40,850 nucleotides of DNA from Halomonas nitroreducens (lineage in GTDB: Bacteria; Pseudomonadota; Gammaproteobacteria; Pseudomonadales; Halomonadaceae), in the NCBI RefSeq assembly GCF_003966155.1, contig NZ_RXNS01000024.1:1-40850 (forward strand), in the 5' to 3' direction. Positions 16,554-27,099 of this stretch are shown here, in pieces. A program made the position numbers and the translations under genes. The number at the start of each line of letters is the position of its first letter. Within the stretch, counting starts at the first letter, position 1. The notes under the pieces are model-generated. The model worked only from the letters and a program-made list of their open reading frames with translations, ran no database searches and had not been told where the DNA came from.

Positions 16554-17456
16554 GTGAACCACCACGACCTCAAGCCCGCCGCGGAAGGCCTGCGGACTCG
16601 CGTCTTCCAGATCATCTTCGAGTCGGACACGCCGCTGGCCAAGGGCTTCGACATCGCCCTGATCGGCGTCATCCTGAGCAGCGTGCTGGTGGTGATGCTG
16701 GAGAGCATCACCCCGCTGCGCGAGGCCTATGGAGACTGGTTCATACGCCTGGAGTGGGGCTTCACGCTGCTGTTCACCGTCGAGCTGGCGGTACGCCTGT
16801 ACTGCCTGGAGCGGCCCTGGCAGTACCTGAAGAGCTTCTACGGCATCATCGACCTGATCGCCATCCTGCCCACCTGGCTGGCCCTGATCATCCCGGGCGT
16901 GCACTCCCTGGTGGTGGTGCGGCTGCTGCGCACGCTGCGCATCTTCCGGGTGCTGCGGCTGATGGAGTTCGTCGGCGAGGGCCGCCTGCTGCTGGGGGCG
17001 CTGATGCGCAGCAGCCATCAGATCTTCCTGTTCCTGTTCACCGTCTTCATGCTGGTGACCATCTTCGCTTCGCTGGTCTATCTCATCGAACCTGCCGAGG
17101 CCGGCTTCACCAGCATCCCCACCGCCATCTACTGGGCCGTGGTAACCCTGACCACGGTGGGCTATGGCGACATCACCCCGGTGACGCCGCTGGGCCAGGC
17201 CATCTCGGTGATGGTGATGCTGATCGGCTACTCGATCATCGCGGTGCCCACCGGGGTCTTCTCCGCCGAGGTGATCCGCTCGATCCGTGCCGATCGCTAT
17301 TCCGACGAGGCCTGTCCCGGCTGCGGCTACGATCGCCACGAGAAGAATGCCCGCTACTGCCTGCGCTGCGGGACCTGGCTGGACGAGGAGACCCCCGACC
17401 CGCGCCTGGAGGAGCAGCGGGAGGACGGGGACGACACGCCGCCGGGCGCGAGCTGA
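16554..17456 (+). CDS. Voltage-gated potassium channel with a C-terminal zinc ribbon
   Basis: This 300-residue inner-membrane protein has six helices of the Kv type. The S4-like segment is VVVRLLRTLRIFRVLRLMEF with regularly spaced Arg. A pore helix and the potassium selectivity filter TTVGYGDITP (near residue 200) are followed by the S6 helix. The cytosolic tail carries two cysteine knuckles (ACPGCGYDRHEKNARYCLRC), a zinc-ribbon layout. The GTG at 16554 has AAGGA 8 bp upstream; an ATG at 16545 would overlap that ribosome site. It follows the CYTH gene closely. Ion selectivity is inferred from the filter alone. Confidence 0.9.
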   Translation: MNHHDLKPAAEGLRTRVFQIIFESDTPLAKGFDIALIGVILSSVLVVMLESITPLREAYGDWFIRLEWGFTLLFTVELAVRLYCLERPWQYLKSFYGIIDLIAILPTWLALIIPGVHSLVVVRLLRTLRIFRVLRLMEFVGEGRLLLGALMRSSHQIFLFLFTVFMLVTIFASLVYLIEPAEAGFTSIPTAIYWAVVTLTTVGYGDITPVTPLGQAISVMVMLIGYSIIAVPTGVFSAEVIRSIRADRYSDEACPGCGYDRHEKNARYCLRCGTWLDEETPDPRLEEQREDGDDTPPGAS

Positions 17457-17475
17457 CGCCGGCAGCGCGCGGAGG

Positions 17476-18099
17476 TCATTCCTGGAAGGGGGTCACGTCG
17501 CCACGGCCCTCGCGCACCACCTTGGGCGGCAGTTCGCGCATGTCGACCACGCTGGTGGCCTCGAGATGGCAGGCGCCGCCATCGATGACCAGATCGAGGT
17601 GGGCGCCGAAGCGACCGCGGATCTCCTCGGCATCGGTCATCGGCAGCTCCTCGCCCACCGGGATCAGGGTGACGCTCATCAGCGGCTCGCCAAGGGTATC
17701 GAGCAGGGCCCGGGTGATGCGGTGATCCGGTACCCGCACGCCGATGGAACGCCGCTTGGGATGCAGCAGCAGCCGCGGCACCTCACTGGTGGCCTGGAGA
17801 ATGAAGGTATAGGGGCCGGGGGTGTGCGCCTTGAGCAGGCGGAAGACGGCGTTGTCCACCTTGGCGTAGGTGCCGATCTCGGACAGGTCCGAACACACCA
17901 GGGTGAAGTTGTGCTTGTCGTCCAGGGAGCGCAGCCACTTGATCCGCTCCACCGCTTTCTTGTCCCCCAAGTGGCAGCCCAGGGCATAGCCGGAGTCGGT
18001 GGGATAGGCGATGACCCCGCCGTCGCGGATGATCTGGACCGCCTGGTCGATGAGACGCTTCTGTGGGTTGTCCGGGTGGATCTGGAAGAACTGGCTCAT
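17476..18099 (-). CDS. yciO: YciO family protein (YrdC/Sua5-like)
   Basis: The 207-residue protein aligns along its length with E. coli YciO (MSQFFQIHPDNPQKRLIDQA, GGVIAYPTDSGYALGCHLGD, HNFTLVCSDLSEIGTYA, TPGPYTFILQAT, GVRVPDHRI, VVREGRGDVTPF). The fold is that of YrdC/Sua5, which makes threonylcarbamoyl-AMP for tRNA t6A, but YciO itself is a paralogue with weaker or different activity. The ATG at 18099 matches the E. coli N-terminus; an upstream in-frame start adds 12 unrelated residues. It lies 44 bp after the PHP-domain RNase gene, as in E. coli where yciV and yciO are adjacent. Confidence 0.92.
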   Translation of the reverse strand: MSQFFQIHPDNPQKRLIDQAVQIIRDGGVIAYPTDSGYALGCHLGDKKAVERIKWLRSLDDKHNFTLVCSDLSEIGTYAKVDNAVFRLLKAHTPGPYTFILQATSEVPRLLLHPKRRSIGVRVPDHRITRALLDTLGEPLMSVTLIPVGEELPMTDAEEIRGRFGAHLDLVIDGGACHLEATSVVDMRELPPKVVREGRGDVTPFQE

Positions 18100-18143
18100 G
18101 GGCACTCCCTGTTCATTGAGGTGGGGTCGACGCAATTACGGCC

Positions 18144-19052
18144 TCAGGCGGCCGGCGCGGGCTGGCCCAGGCGGACCGCCAGGCGCGGGTGGGTCCAGAC
18201 TGGTGCCACCGCGGTGCGCGGCACCTGACTCATGCTGCCCGGAGCCAGATGGCCGCCGGGAAAGTGGAAGTCGCTGCCCACCGAGGCGAGAAGCTCGCGT
18301 TCCTGGAGCTGGCGGGCCAGGTCGCGGGTGACGTCGGGGTTCTGGAAGCCGCTGACCAGCTCGGCGGCCTGGCCGCCGGCGGCACGGAAGTCGTCGAGCA
18401 ACAGGCCGCGCTTGCGCCGGGTCAGGCCGTGGCGCAAGGGATGGGCCAGCACGGCCACGCCGCCGGCATCGAGGATCCAGGCCACCGCCTCGGAGAGGAA
18501 GGGCCAGTGGGCCTTGATATCCCCGGCCTTGCCGTTGCCGAGGTACTTGGCGAAGGCAGTGCCCATGTCGGGCACCAGGCCTGCCGCCACCAGGGCCCGG
18601 GCGAAGTCCGGTCGACCCAGCGGACGCTGCGAGCCGGCCTGCTCCCGGGCCCGGGCCAGGGCATCCTCGAGGCCAACCTTCTCCATGCGCTCGGCGATCT
18701 TCAGCGAGCGGCGCTCCCGGGCCTGGGCCTGGGCGGCGAGACCGGCCACCAGGTCGCCCCGGGCACCGTCGGGCAGCAGCCCCACCACGTGGATGTTGAT
18801 GCCGCGCCACTGGGTGGAAAGCTCGGTGGCCGGCAGCACGCAGAGCCCCACGCCGGCGGCGGCCGCCCGGGCCGCCGCGACGCCGTCCATGGTGTCGTGG
18901 TCGGTGAGGGCCATGTGGCTCAGGCCACGCTCGTGGCACAGCGCCACCAGGGCGTCCGGGGCCAGGGCGCCATCCGAGGCGGTGGAGTGCATGTGCAGGT
19001 CGATGGCGAGGGGATCGCCCTCGAAGCGCACGGGAAGTGCATTCATTGGCAT
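18144..19052 (-). CDS. rnm: PHP-domain 5'-3' exoribonuclease, RNase AM (YciV) family
   Basis: This 302-residue PHP-superfamily phosphoesterase has metal-binding motifs IDLHMHSTASDG, ALTDHDTMDG, PATELSTQW, AVLAHPLRHG and SVGSDFHFPGGH. The E. coli homologue YciV/RNase AM digests 3',5'-bisphosphonucleotides and trims 5' ends of rRNA. It is upstream of yciO in the same orientation and divergent from yciI. The start is uncertain: ATGs at 19052 and 19046 are both plausible and neither has a clear ribosome-binding site. A longer frame to 19115 overlaps the divergent promoter region and is less likely. Confidence 0.88.
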   Translation of the reverse strand: MPMNALPVRFEGDPLAIDLHMHSTASDGALAPDALVALCHERGLSHMALTDHDTMDGVAAARAAAAGVGLCVLPATELSTQWRGINIHVVGLLPDGARGDLVAGLAAQAQARERRSLKIAERMEKVGLEDALARAREQAGSQRPLGRPDFARALVAAGLVPDMGTAFAKYLGNGKAGDIKAHWPFLSEAVAWILDAGGVAVLAHPLRHGLTRRKRGLLLDDFRAAGGQAAELVSGFQNPDVTRDLARQLQERELLASVGSDFHFPGGHLAPGSMSQVPRTAVAPVWTHPRLAVRLGQPAPAA

Positions 19053-19168
19053 GACGCCGGCAGATGACTTTGTCAGAATACTGACCATGGTGCTCGCGCG
19101 ACCCCACCCGGTCAATGGCGAGCCCGTCGCCCACGCGGCGCGCGCCGCTCTACCTAGGAACTCCTGCG

Positions 19169-19468
19169 ATGCTCTATGCCATCATCAGTGAAGATGTGAA
19201 CAACAGCCTGGAGCGGCGCCTGGCCGCCCGTCCCGATCACCTGGCCCGCCTCGAGCAGCTGCGCGACGAGGGCCGCCTGGTGCTGGCCGGTCCGCACCCC
19301 GCCGTGGACAGCGACGACCCGGGCGAAGCCGGCTTCACCGGCAGCCTGGTGGTCGCCGAGTTCGAGGACCAGGACAGCGCCCAGGCCTGGGCCGACGCCG
19401 ACCCCTATATCATCGCCGGGGTCTACGCCAAGGTGATCGTCAAGCCGTTCAAGAAGGCCCTGCCCTAG
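19169..19468 (+). CDS. yciI: YciI family protein
   Basis: The 99-residue protein is close to E. coli YciI (98 residues) over its whole length: [81 protein letters not shown]. The conserved His/Asp pair of the ferredoxin-like YciI fold is present (RPDHL and VDSDDP). The function of the family is unsettled; a few relatives have hydrolase or dehalogenase-type activity. The ATG at 19169 has TAGGAA 8-9 bp upstream. It is divergent from the yciO operon. Confidence 0.93.
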   Translation: MLYAIISEDVNNSLERRLAARPDHLARLEQLRDEGRLVLAGPHPAVDSDDPGEAGFTGSLVVAEFEDQDSAQAWADADPYIIAGVYAKVIVKPFKKALP

Positions 19469-19838
19469 GACGACACCGATTCATTACTGCGCTCGACGAC
19501 CCACATGGAGGTGGGAAGTGCGTAGGTTCCTAGGGAACGAACCTAGGGAGCTTGGCCACCGGCGGTACTCGTGCGCGAGTCCGATCAGCCTCCTCATCGA
19601 CCGCCGTGTCACATCCGGTGTCGCCGTTGCGGCGGCGGCTGGTCTACCTTCGGTCGTGACCTGAATCCGTGCCACCCGCATCAGGTAGTGCCCGCTGAGT
19701 TATCCACCGGAGGTTTCCCACAGCATCTGTGGATAACACTGTTGAAACGCCGCGGACGCCTTGCGCCAGCCCTGTCGCGATGGCGCCGCGGCGCCATCGA
19801 TCAAAGATTGACCACTTGCCGTTCGCCGGAGCCCCGCC
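19469..19838. other. 370-bp intergenic region with inverted repeats and two DnaA boxes
   Basis: No convincing gene or RNA is seen between yciI and mnmC. It holds a short hairpin CCAC...GTGG (19501-19514). A nested pair of inverted repeats follows: TAGGTTC (19523-19529) with GAACCTA (19539-19545), and inside it GTTCC-TAG-GGAAC. None has a U-tract, so none looks like a terminator. Two DnaA-box-like 9-mers lie at 19700-19736. The mnmC promoter should be somewhere in the last 100 bp but is not obvious. Confidence 0.6.
19700..19736. promoter_or_regulatory. Inverted pair of DnaA boxes upstream of mnmC
   Basis: TTATCCACC (19700-19708, one mismatch to TTATCCACA) and, on the opposite strand, a perfect TTATCCACA (19736-19728) face each other 19 bp apart. 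Binding of DnaA is inferred from the 9-mer consensus only. Confidence 0.5.
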
Positions 19839-21857
19839 GTGACCGCCACCGATGCCCTGCCACCGCTCGCCGGCCTGACGCCCGCCCGCCTCGACTGGCG
19901 GCGAGACGACAGCGGCGAGACGGCGCCGCATTCCACCGCTTTCGATGACGTCTACTTCTCGCGCCACGACGGCCGCGCGGAGACCGAACAGGTGTTTCTC
20001 GCCGCCAACCGGCTGCCCGAGCGCTTTGCCGCCTGGCGGCAGGCACGCCCCTTCGTGGTCGGCGAAACCGGCTTCGGCACCGGCCTCAACATGCTCTGCA
20101 CCTGGGCGTGCTTCGACGCCCATGCCCCGGCAAGGGCACGCCTGCACCTGGTGTCCACCGAGAAGTACCCGCTGGATCGGGACGACCTGGCCCGGGCACT
20201 GGCCGCCTGGCCGGACCTCGCCGAGCGGGCCGCCGTGCTTTGCGACCAGTGGCCCGAGGCGGTGGCCGGCGTGCATCGCCTGTGGCTCGACGAGCGGGTG
20301 ACCCTCGACCTGCACCTGGGCGACACCGTCGAGCGGCTGCACCTGCTCGACGGCCGGGTCGATGCCTGGTTCCTCGACGGTTTCGCCCCGGCCAAGAACC
20401 CCGAGATGTGGCGACCCGAGCTGTTCACGGCCATGGCCGCGCGCTCGCGGGCGAACGCCACCTTTGCCACCTTTACCTGCGCCGGGGTGGTCAAGCGGGG
20501 CCTCAAGGCCGCCGGCTTCGCCTGGCGCAAGGTCCCCGGCTTCGGCCGCAAGCGGGAGATGCTGGCCGGCGAGATCGCCGAGCCCCCGGCGGATGCCCGC
20601 CGCCGGTCGACGCCCTGGTACACGCCGCCGGCACCCCGCCCGGCCCGCCACGTGGCGGTGGTCGGTGCCGGTCTCGCCGGCACCGCCGCGGCGGCGGCCC
20701 TGGCGCGCCGCGGGGTCGAGGTGACGCTGATCGACCGCGAGGGCCCCGGCGCCGGGGCGTCCGGCAACGCCCAGGGCGCGCTCTACGTCAAGCTCGCCGC
20801 CGAGACCAACCTGCAGAGCCGCTGCTACCTGGCCGGCCTGCTGCACAGCCAGCGCTGGTTCGCGTTCCTGGATCCCGACCGTCGCCTCTGGTCGCCCTGC
20901 GGCGTGCTGCAGCTCGCCACCACCGAGCGCGAGGCACGCCGCCAGGCACGCTTCCTCGCCCACCATCCCCTGCCGGCGAGCGTGGTGCACGGGGTCTCGG
21001 CGGCGCAGACCAGTGCGCTGGCCGGGGTGACGATCGATCGCAGCGGTCTCTTCTACCCTCGGGCCGGCTGGGTGCGTCCCGATGCCCTGTGCCGGCGCCT
21101 GGCGGCCATGCCCAGCGTGACGTTTCGCCGCGGCGAGGTGCAGGCGCTTGTTGCCGGCGCCGACGGCTGGCGACTGATGCTGGACGGCGACGCCGGGCTC
21201 GAGGTCGACCAGGTGGTGATCGCCACGGCGGGCCTGGCCAACCGCTTCACCCAGACCGCCGCCCTGCCGCTGCAGCCGGTGCGCGGCCAGGTCTCCCGCC
21301 TCGCCCTGCCGGACGGTGCCCCCACGCCGCATCGGGTGGTGTGCGCCGGCGGCTATGTCATGCCGCCATTGGGCGGCGAGCTGACCTTCGGCGCGACCTT
21401 CGCGCCCAACGAGGCCGGCGACGAGGTGCGCGAGGCGGATCACGCCGCCAACCTCGAGGAGCTCGCGCGGACCCTGCCCGGCTATCCCGCCACCCTGGCG
21501 GCGGCAGGCGTGGCCCTCGCCCCGGAGACCCTGGCGGGCCGCGCTGCGGTGCGGGCCGCCAGCCCCGACAAGACTCCCTATGCCGGACCGGTCCCCGACG
21601 CCGGGGCCTGGCGCGAGGACTATGCGGTGCTGGCCAAGGACGCCACTCGGGTGCCGGCCCTGGCCGGCCGCCATCACGGCGGACTTTGGATCAGCGCGGC
21701 CCACGGCTCTCGGGGACTCGCCAGCGCGCCGCTGGCCGCCGAGCTGATCGCCTCCATGATCTGCGACGAGCCACTGCCCCTGGAAGTGCCGCTGGCCGAC
21801 CACCTGCACCCGGGCCGCCGGCTGATCCGCGACCTGATGCGCGGCATGCCCGCCTGA
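19839..21857 (+). CDS. mnmC: tRNA 5-methylaminomethyl-2-thiouridine biosynthesis bifunctional protein MnmC
   Basis: This 672-residue fusion (E. coli 668) performs the last two steps of mnm5s2U34 synthesis in tRNA. The N-terminal SAM-dependent methyltransferase (about residues 1-240) has GETGFGTGLNML and DGFAPAKNPEMW. The C-terminal FAD oxidoreductase (about 260-670) starts with the dinucleotide fold VAVVGAGLAGTAAAAALARR and carries GASGNAQGALYVKLA and a C-terminal HGSRGLASAPLAAELIA. The start is GTG at 19839 with GCCGGAG about 8 bp upstream. It is monocistronic and convergent with the LysR gene. Confidence 0.97.
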   Translation: MTATDALPPLAGLTPARLDWRRDDSGETAPHSTAFDDVYFSRHDGRAETEQVFLAANRLPERFAAWRQARPFVVGETGFGTGLNMLCTWACFDAHAPARARLHLVSTEKYPLDRDDLARALAAWPDLAERAAVLCDQWPEAVAGVHRLWLDERVTLDLHLGDTVERLHLLDGRVDAWFLDGFAPAKNPEMWRPELFTAMAARSRANATFATFTCAGVVKRGLKAAGFAWRKVPGFGRKREMLAGEIAEPPADARRRSTPWYTPPAPRPARHVAVVGAGLAGTAAAAALARRGVEVTLIDREGPGAGASGNAQGALYVKLAAETNLQSRCYLAGLLHSQRWFAFLDPDRRLWSPCGVLQLATTEREARRQARFLAHHPLPASVVHGVSAAQTSALAGVTIDRSGLFYPRAGWVRPDALCRRLAAMPSVTFRRGEVQALVAGADGWRLMLDGDAGLEVDQVVIATAGLANRFTQTAALPLQPVRGQVSRLALPDGAPTPHRVVCAGGYVMPPLGGELTFGATFAPNEAGDEVREADHAANLEELARTLPGYPATLAAAGVALAPETLAGRAAVRAASPDKTPYAGPVPDAGAWREDYAVLAKDATRVPALAGRHHGGLWISAAHGSRGLASAPLAAELIASMICDEPLPLEVPLADHLHPGRRLIRDLMRGMPA

Positions 21858-21893
21858 CAGGAAGGCGACACGCCATCGCCAGGACGCCGGACG

Positions 21894-22805
21894 TCAGTCG
21901 CCTCCGCCAAGCTCGGCATCCACCCAGTCAACGATGCGCCGGAGCAGGCTGCTGTCGGCATGCCGCGTCTCGACTGCATAGCCGTGACTGGCGCGCGTCA
22001 CCGTGGGGCCCAGCGCCATCAGCCGCCCCTCGCGCAGCAGGTCCCCGACCAGCGGCGACCAGCCCAGGGCAATGCCTTCACCGGCCTCGGCGGCAGCGAT
22101 CAGCAGCGGGTAGTTGTTATAGGAGAACAGCCGGCCGGGATCGCCATAGGCATGACCAGCCAGCCGGCTCCAGCGTCGCCAGTCCATCCAGCGCGGATTG
22201 CGCCGGTCCATGTGCAGCAGCGGCAGGGCCGACCAGGCCGACACCGGGGCATCGGCGCTCAGGCCATGACGCCGGGCGAAGGCCGGGCTGCAGACGGGGA
22301 AGACCCGCTCGGGATAGAAGCGCTCGACGCCCTGGGCACGCTCGTCGAACTGGATGCTGATATCGGCGACCCGCGTCGTTGGCTCGTCACGACGATCCGC
22401 CGCGATCACCTCGAATTCGGCCCCCCCGACCAGCTCCTCCAGGCGTGCCAGCCGCGGCAGCAACCAGAGATGCGCGAAGCCGAAGTCAGCGGCCACCAGC
22501 ACACGCGGTCGCGTCGACTCGGCACGGCTGCGCAGGGCCTGGATGGACCCCTCGATGGTCTTCAGGGCCGGGGCGATCTCGTCATAGAAGCGCAGCCCTT
22601 CCCGGGTCGGCTGCAGCCCCCCGCCACCGCGCTCGAAGAGCACCTGCCCCACCGCCTCCTCGAGTCCGCGGATGCGCTGGGAGATCGCCGGCTGGGTGGT
22701 GGACAGCGCCCTCGCGGCTGCCGACAGCGAGCCGAGCCGCAGCGCCGCCTCGAAGGCCACCAGTGCCTTGAGGGTCGGCAGTCCATCCTTGGGGCGTTCA
22801 GCCAT
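21894..22805 (-). CDS. LysR-type transcriptional regulator, GcvA-like
   Basis: This 303-residue LysR protein has an N-terminal winged helix-turn-helix (LKALVAFEAALRLGSLSAAA, STTQPAISQRIRGLEEAVGQ) and a substrate-binding-protein-type effector domain. The LPTLKALVAFEAA start and the effector-domain pattern are typical of the GcvA subgroup. It is divergent from the oxygenase pair (98 bp between start codons), the usual arrangement for a regulator that controls its neighbour and itself. The most likely inducer would be the phosphonate substrate or a downstream product. No clean T-N11-A operator could be fixed by eye. Confidence 0.88.
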   Translation of the reverse strand: MAERPKDGLPTLKALVAFEAALRLGSLSAAARALSTTQPAISQRIRGLEEAVGQVLFERGGGGLQPTREGLRFYDEIAPALKTIEGSIQALRSRAESTRPRVLVAADFGFAHLWLLPRLARLEELVGGAEFEVIAADRRDEPTTRVADISIQFDERAQGVERFYPERVFPVCSPAFARRHGLSADAPVSAWSALPLLHMDRRNPRWMDWRRWSRLAGHAYGDPGRLFSYNNYPLLIAAAEAGEGIALGWSPLVGDLLREGRLMALGPTVTRASHGYAVETRHADSSLLRRIVDWVDAELGGGD

Positions 22806-22903
22806 AAGGCAACCCGATAGCGTGCATAAGGTACAGCCTCCTTCCCGTTGCCGCCGGCGTCCCTAGACTAGGAATCATTCATTGTCCCGGCGCGAGAACC
22901 AGC

Positions 22904-24007
22904 ATGATGTCGAACCCTCAGTTTCAGGTCCAGGCACATCCGCCCGGCGTCTTCGTGGTCGACGGCGGGCAGCGAACCGAGCTGCCCGCCCTGTGGCTGC
23001 GCGAGCGCTCCCAGGAGGCCGACAGCCTCGATGCGGTGACCCAGCAGCGCCTGTTCAACCCTCACCACCTCGAGGAGAACCTGCGGCTGCTCGCCGCCGA
23101 GCTCCTGGGCGAGCAGCGTGCTCGGCTGTCGTTCAGCGACGGCCATGCCGGCGTCTACGACCTGACGCGCCTGGCCGCCGAGTTCGACGCCGACGACGGC
23201 CTGCCCGAACCCCGTCCCTGGGATGCCCGAATCGACCGCGGGGCCATCACCTTCGACTGGCAGCAGCTGGCGGATCGCTCCGCGTTTCGCGACTCCCTCG
23301 AGGCGTTTCTGCGCTACGGCGTGATCATCCTCGAGCAGGTCCCGACGGATCACGGCGCCCTGGTCGAGGTCGGCGAGCAATATGGCCATGTGCGTTCGAC
23401 CAATTTCGGCCAGCACTTCGAGGTCTTCTCCCGCCCGGCCTCCAACGACCTGGCCTATCGGCCGGTGCCCCTGGACCCGCATACCGACAACCCCTACCGC
23501 AATCCGGTGCCGGGCATCCAGCTACTGCATTGCCTGGTGAACGAGACGTCCGGCGGCCTCTCCACCCTGGTCGACAGCCTCACCGTTGCCGAGCAGTTGC
23601 GCGCCGAGGATCCCGAGGGCTACCGCCTGCTGGCCAGCGTGCCGGTGCGATTCCGTTTCATCGATGACGACGTGGAGCTCATCGAGCGCCGCCCCATGAT
23701 CCACTTGGATGCGGCGGGTCGCCTGACGGGGGTGCACTACAGTCCGCGCCTGGACGGCCTGCCGCTGATGGACACGGCGGCGACCCGCACTTTCCAGCGC
23801 GCCCGTCGCCGGCTCGGCGAGCTGCTCGCGCATCCCGGTCACCGCCTGGCCTTTCCTCTTCGGGCCGGCGAGCTGATGATGTTCGACAACAACCGCGTAC
23901 TCCACGGCCGCACCGCCTACGACCCCAACGAGGGCCGGCGCCACCTGCAGGGCTGCTATATCGACCGGGACGGCCCCGCCGGGCGCTACCGCGCCCTGTG
24001 CCGCTGA
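22904..24007 (+). CDS. tmpA: 2-oxoglutarate/Fe(II) dioxygenase, gamma-butyrobetaine-hydroxylase family, probable TmpA
   Basis: The 367-residue protein has an N-terminal DUF971-like domain (LPALWLRERSQ) and a C-terminal TauD/TfdA fold. The iron ligands are His193 and Asp195 (PHTDNPY) and His334 (RVLHGRTAY), with the 2-oxoglutarate-binding Arg near 345. It resembles gamma-butyrobetaine hydroxylase (PGIQLLHCLVNETSGGLSTL). The zinc cysteines of that enzyme's N-terminal domain (DNCPCSDC-type) are missing, replaced by RERSQEADS. Followed 33 bp later by an HD-domain oxygenase gene, it fits TmpA, which hydroxylates 2-trimethylaminoethylphosphonate. True gamma-butyrobetaine hydroxylase (carnitine synthesis) is the main alternative. 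The pairing is the deciding argument. Confidence 0.72.
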   Translation: MMSNPQFQVQAHPPGVFVVDGGQRTELPALWLRERSQEADSLDAVTQQRLFNPHHLEENLRLLAAELLGEQRARLSFSDGHAGVYDLTRLAAEFDADDGLPEPRPWDARIDRGAITFDWQQLADRSAFRDSLEAFLRYGVIILEQVPTDHGALVEVGEQYGHVRSTNFGQHFEVFSRPASNDLAYRPVPLDPHTDNPYRNPVPGIQLLHCLVNETSGGLSTLVDSLTVAEQLRAEDPEGYRLLASVPVRFRFIDDDVELIERRPMIHLDAAGRLTGVHYSPRLDGLPLMDTAATRTFQRARRRLGELLAHPGHRLAFPLRAGELMMFDNNRVLHGRTAYDPNEGRRHLQGCYIDRDGPAGRYRALCR

Positions 24008-24040
24008 TCCCTGACACCGCTTCCCAGGAGACCATCCCCC

Positions 24041-24645
24041 ATGGCCAACGACGACACCCCGCAAGTGAGCTTCACCCGCATGAAGGACGGCACCCGCGAG
24101 GACTACCTGCTGCTCGGACGCCTCGAGGAGGCCTACGTCGCGGAACTGCCCGAGCGCATCCTCGCCGCCCTGCGCGGGCTGGCGAACACCTTGAGCGGCT
24201 ATCGGGTGTCGCGCCTCGAGCACGTGCTGCAGTCTGCCAGCCGCGCCGAGGACGACGGCGAGGATGAGGAGATGATCGTCGCCGCCCTGATCCACGACCT
24301 CGGCGACGACCTGGCACCGCACAACCATTCCCAGTATGCCGCCTCGATCATCCGCCCCTATGTCAGCGCCGAGGTCAGCTGGGTGATCGAGCACCATGGC
24401 CTGTTCCAGAACTTCTACTACATCCACCATTTCGGCGGCGATCCGCTGGAGCGCGAGCGCTACCGGGATCACCCCTGCTACCAGCGCTGCGTGGACTTCT
24501 GTGAACGCTGGGACCAGGCCTCCTTCGATCCCGACTATCCCACCCGGCCGCTGGAGCATTTCGCGCCCATGGTGCAGCGGATCTTCTCGCGCCGGCCCTT
24601 CGATCCCGAGATCATCGGCGAGGCGCCCGACGAGCAGGCCCGGAG

Positions 24646-24649
<4 letters not shown>
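24041..24649 (+). CDS. tmpB: HD-domain mixed-valent di-iron oxygenase, probable TmpB (PhnZ-like)
   Basis: This 202-residue HD-superfamily protein has a ligand set like that of PhnZ/TmpB: His61 (RLEHVLQSA), His85-Asp86 (LIHDLGDD), His94/His96 (HNHSQYA), His118/119 (IEHHG) and Asp158 (RWDQASFDPDY). An N-terminal Tyr/Glu region (residues 22-32) corresponds to the PhnZ substrate loop. TmpB cleaves the hydroxylated product of TmpA to glycine betaine and phosphate using O2 at an Fe(II)/Fe(III) pair. Annotation pipelines usually call such proteins HD phosphohydrolase. It is the second gene of the cassette. Its stop codon overlaps that of yheU on the other strand. Confidence 0.72.
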
Positions 24650-26974
<2,325 letters not shown>

Positions 26975-27013
26975 CTATAGCGCGGGCCTCGAAGCTCGAC
27001 GGCAGCTTAAACC

Positions 27014-27048
27014 AAACCACCCCCATAGCAAGGCTACGGAGGTGGTTT
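27014..27048. terminator. Long stem-loop between zipA and ligA
   Basis: AAACCACC...GGTGGTTT plus the inner arms CCCATAGC/GCTACGGA form a 16-bp stem (two wobble pairs in the leftward transcript) around a 3-nt loop. In the leftward (gene) direction it is followed by GGTTTAAGC, a weak U-tract. In the rightward direction TTTTCTT follows. It may attenuate zipA-to-ligA read-through or stabilise the ends; ligA would then need its own promoter. Confidence 0.6.
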
Positions 27049-27099
27049 TCTTGCCGCTTCAAGCTTCAGGCTTACAGCGCCGGGCGCAGCCCGGCAAGG

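Noticed and set aside
19469..19838. Chromosomal or plasmid replication origin at the DnaA boxes
   Set aside because: There are only two boxes, no AT-rich unwinding region, and no dnaA, gidA or rep gene nearby.
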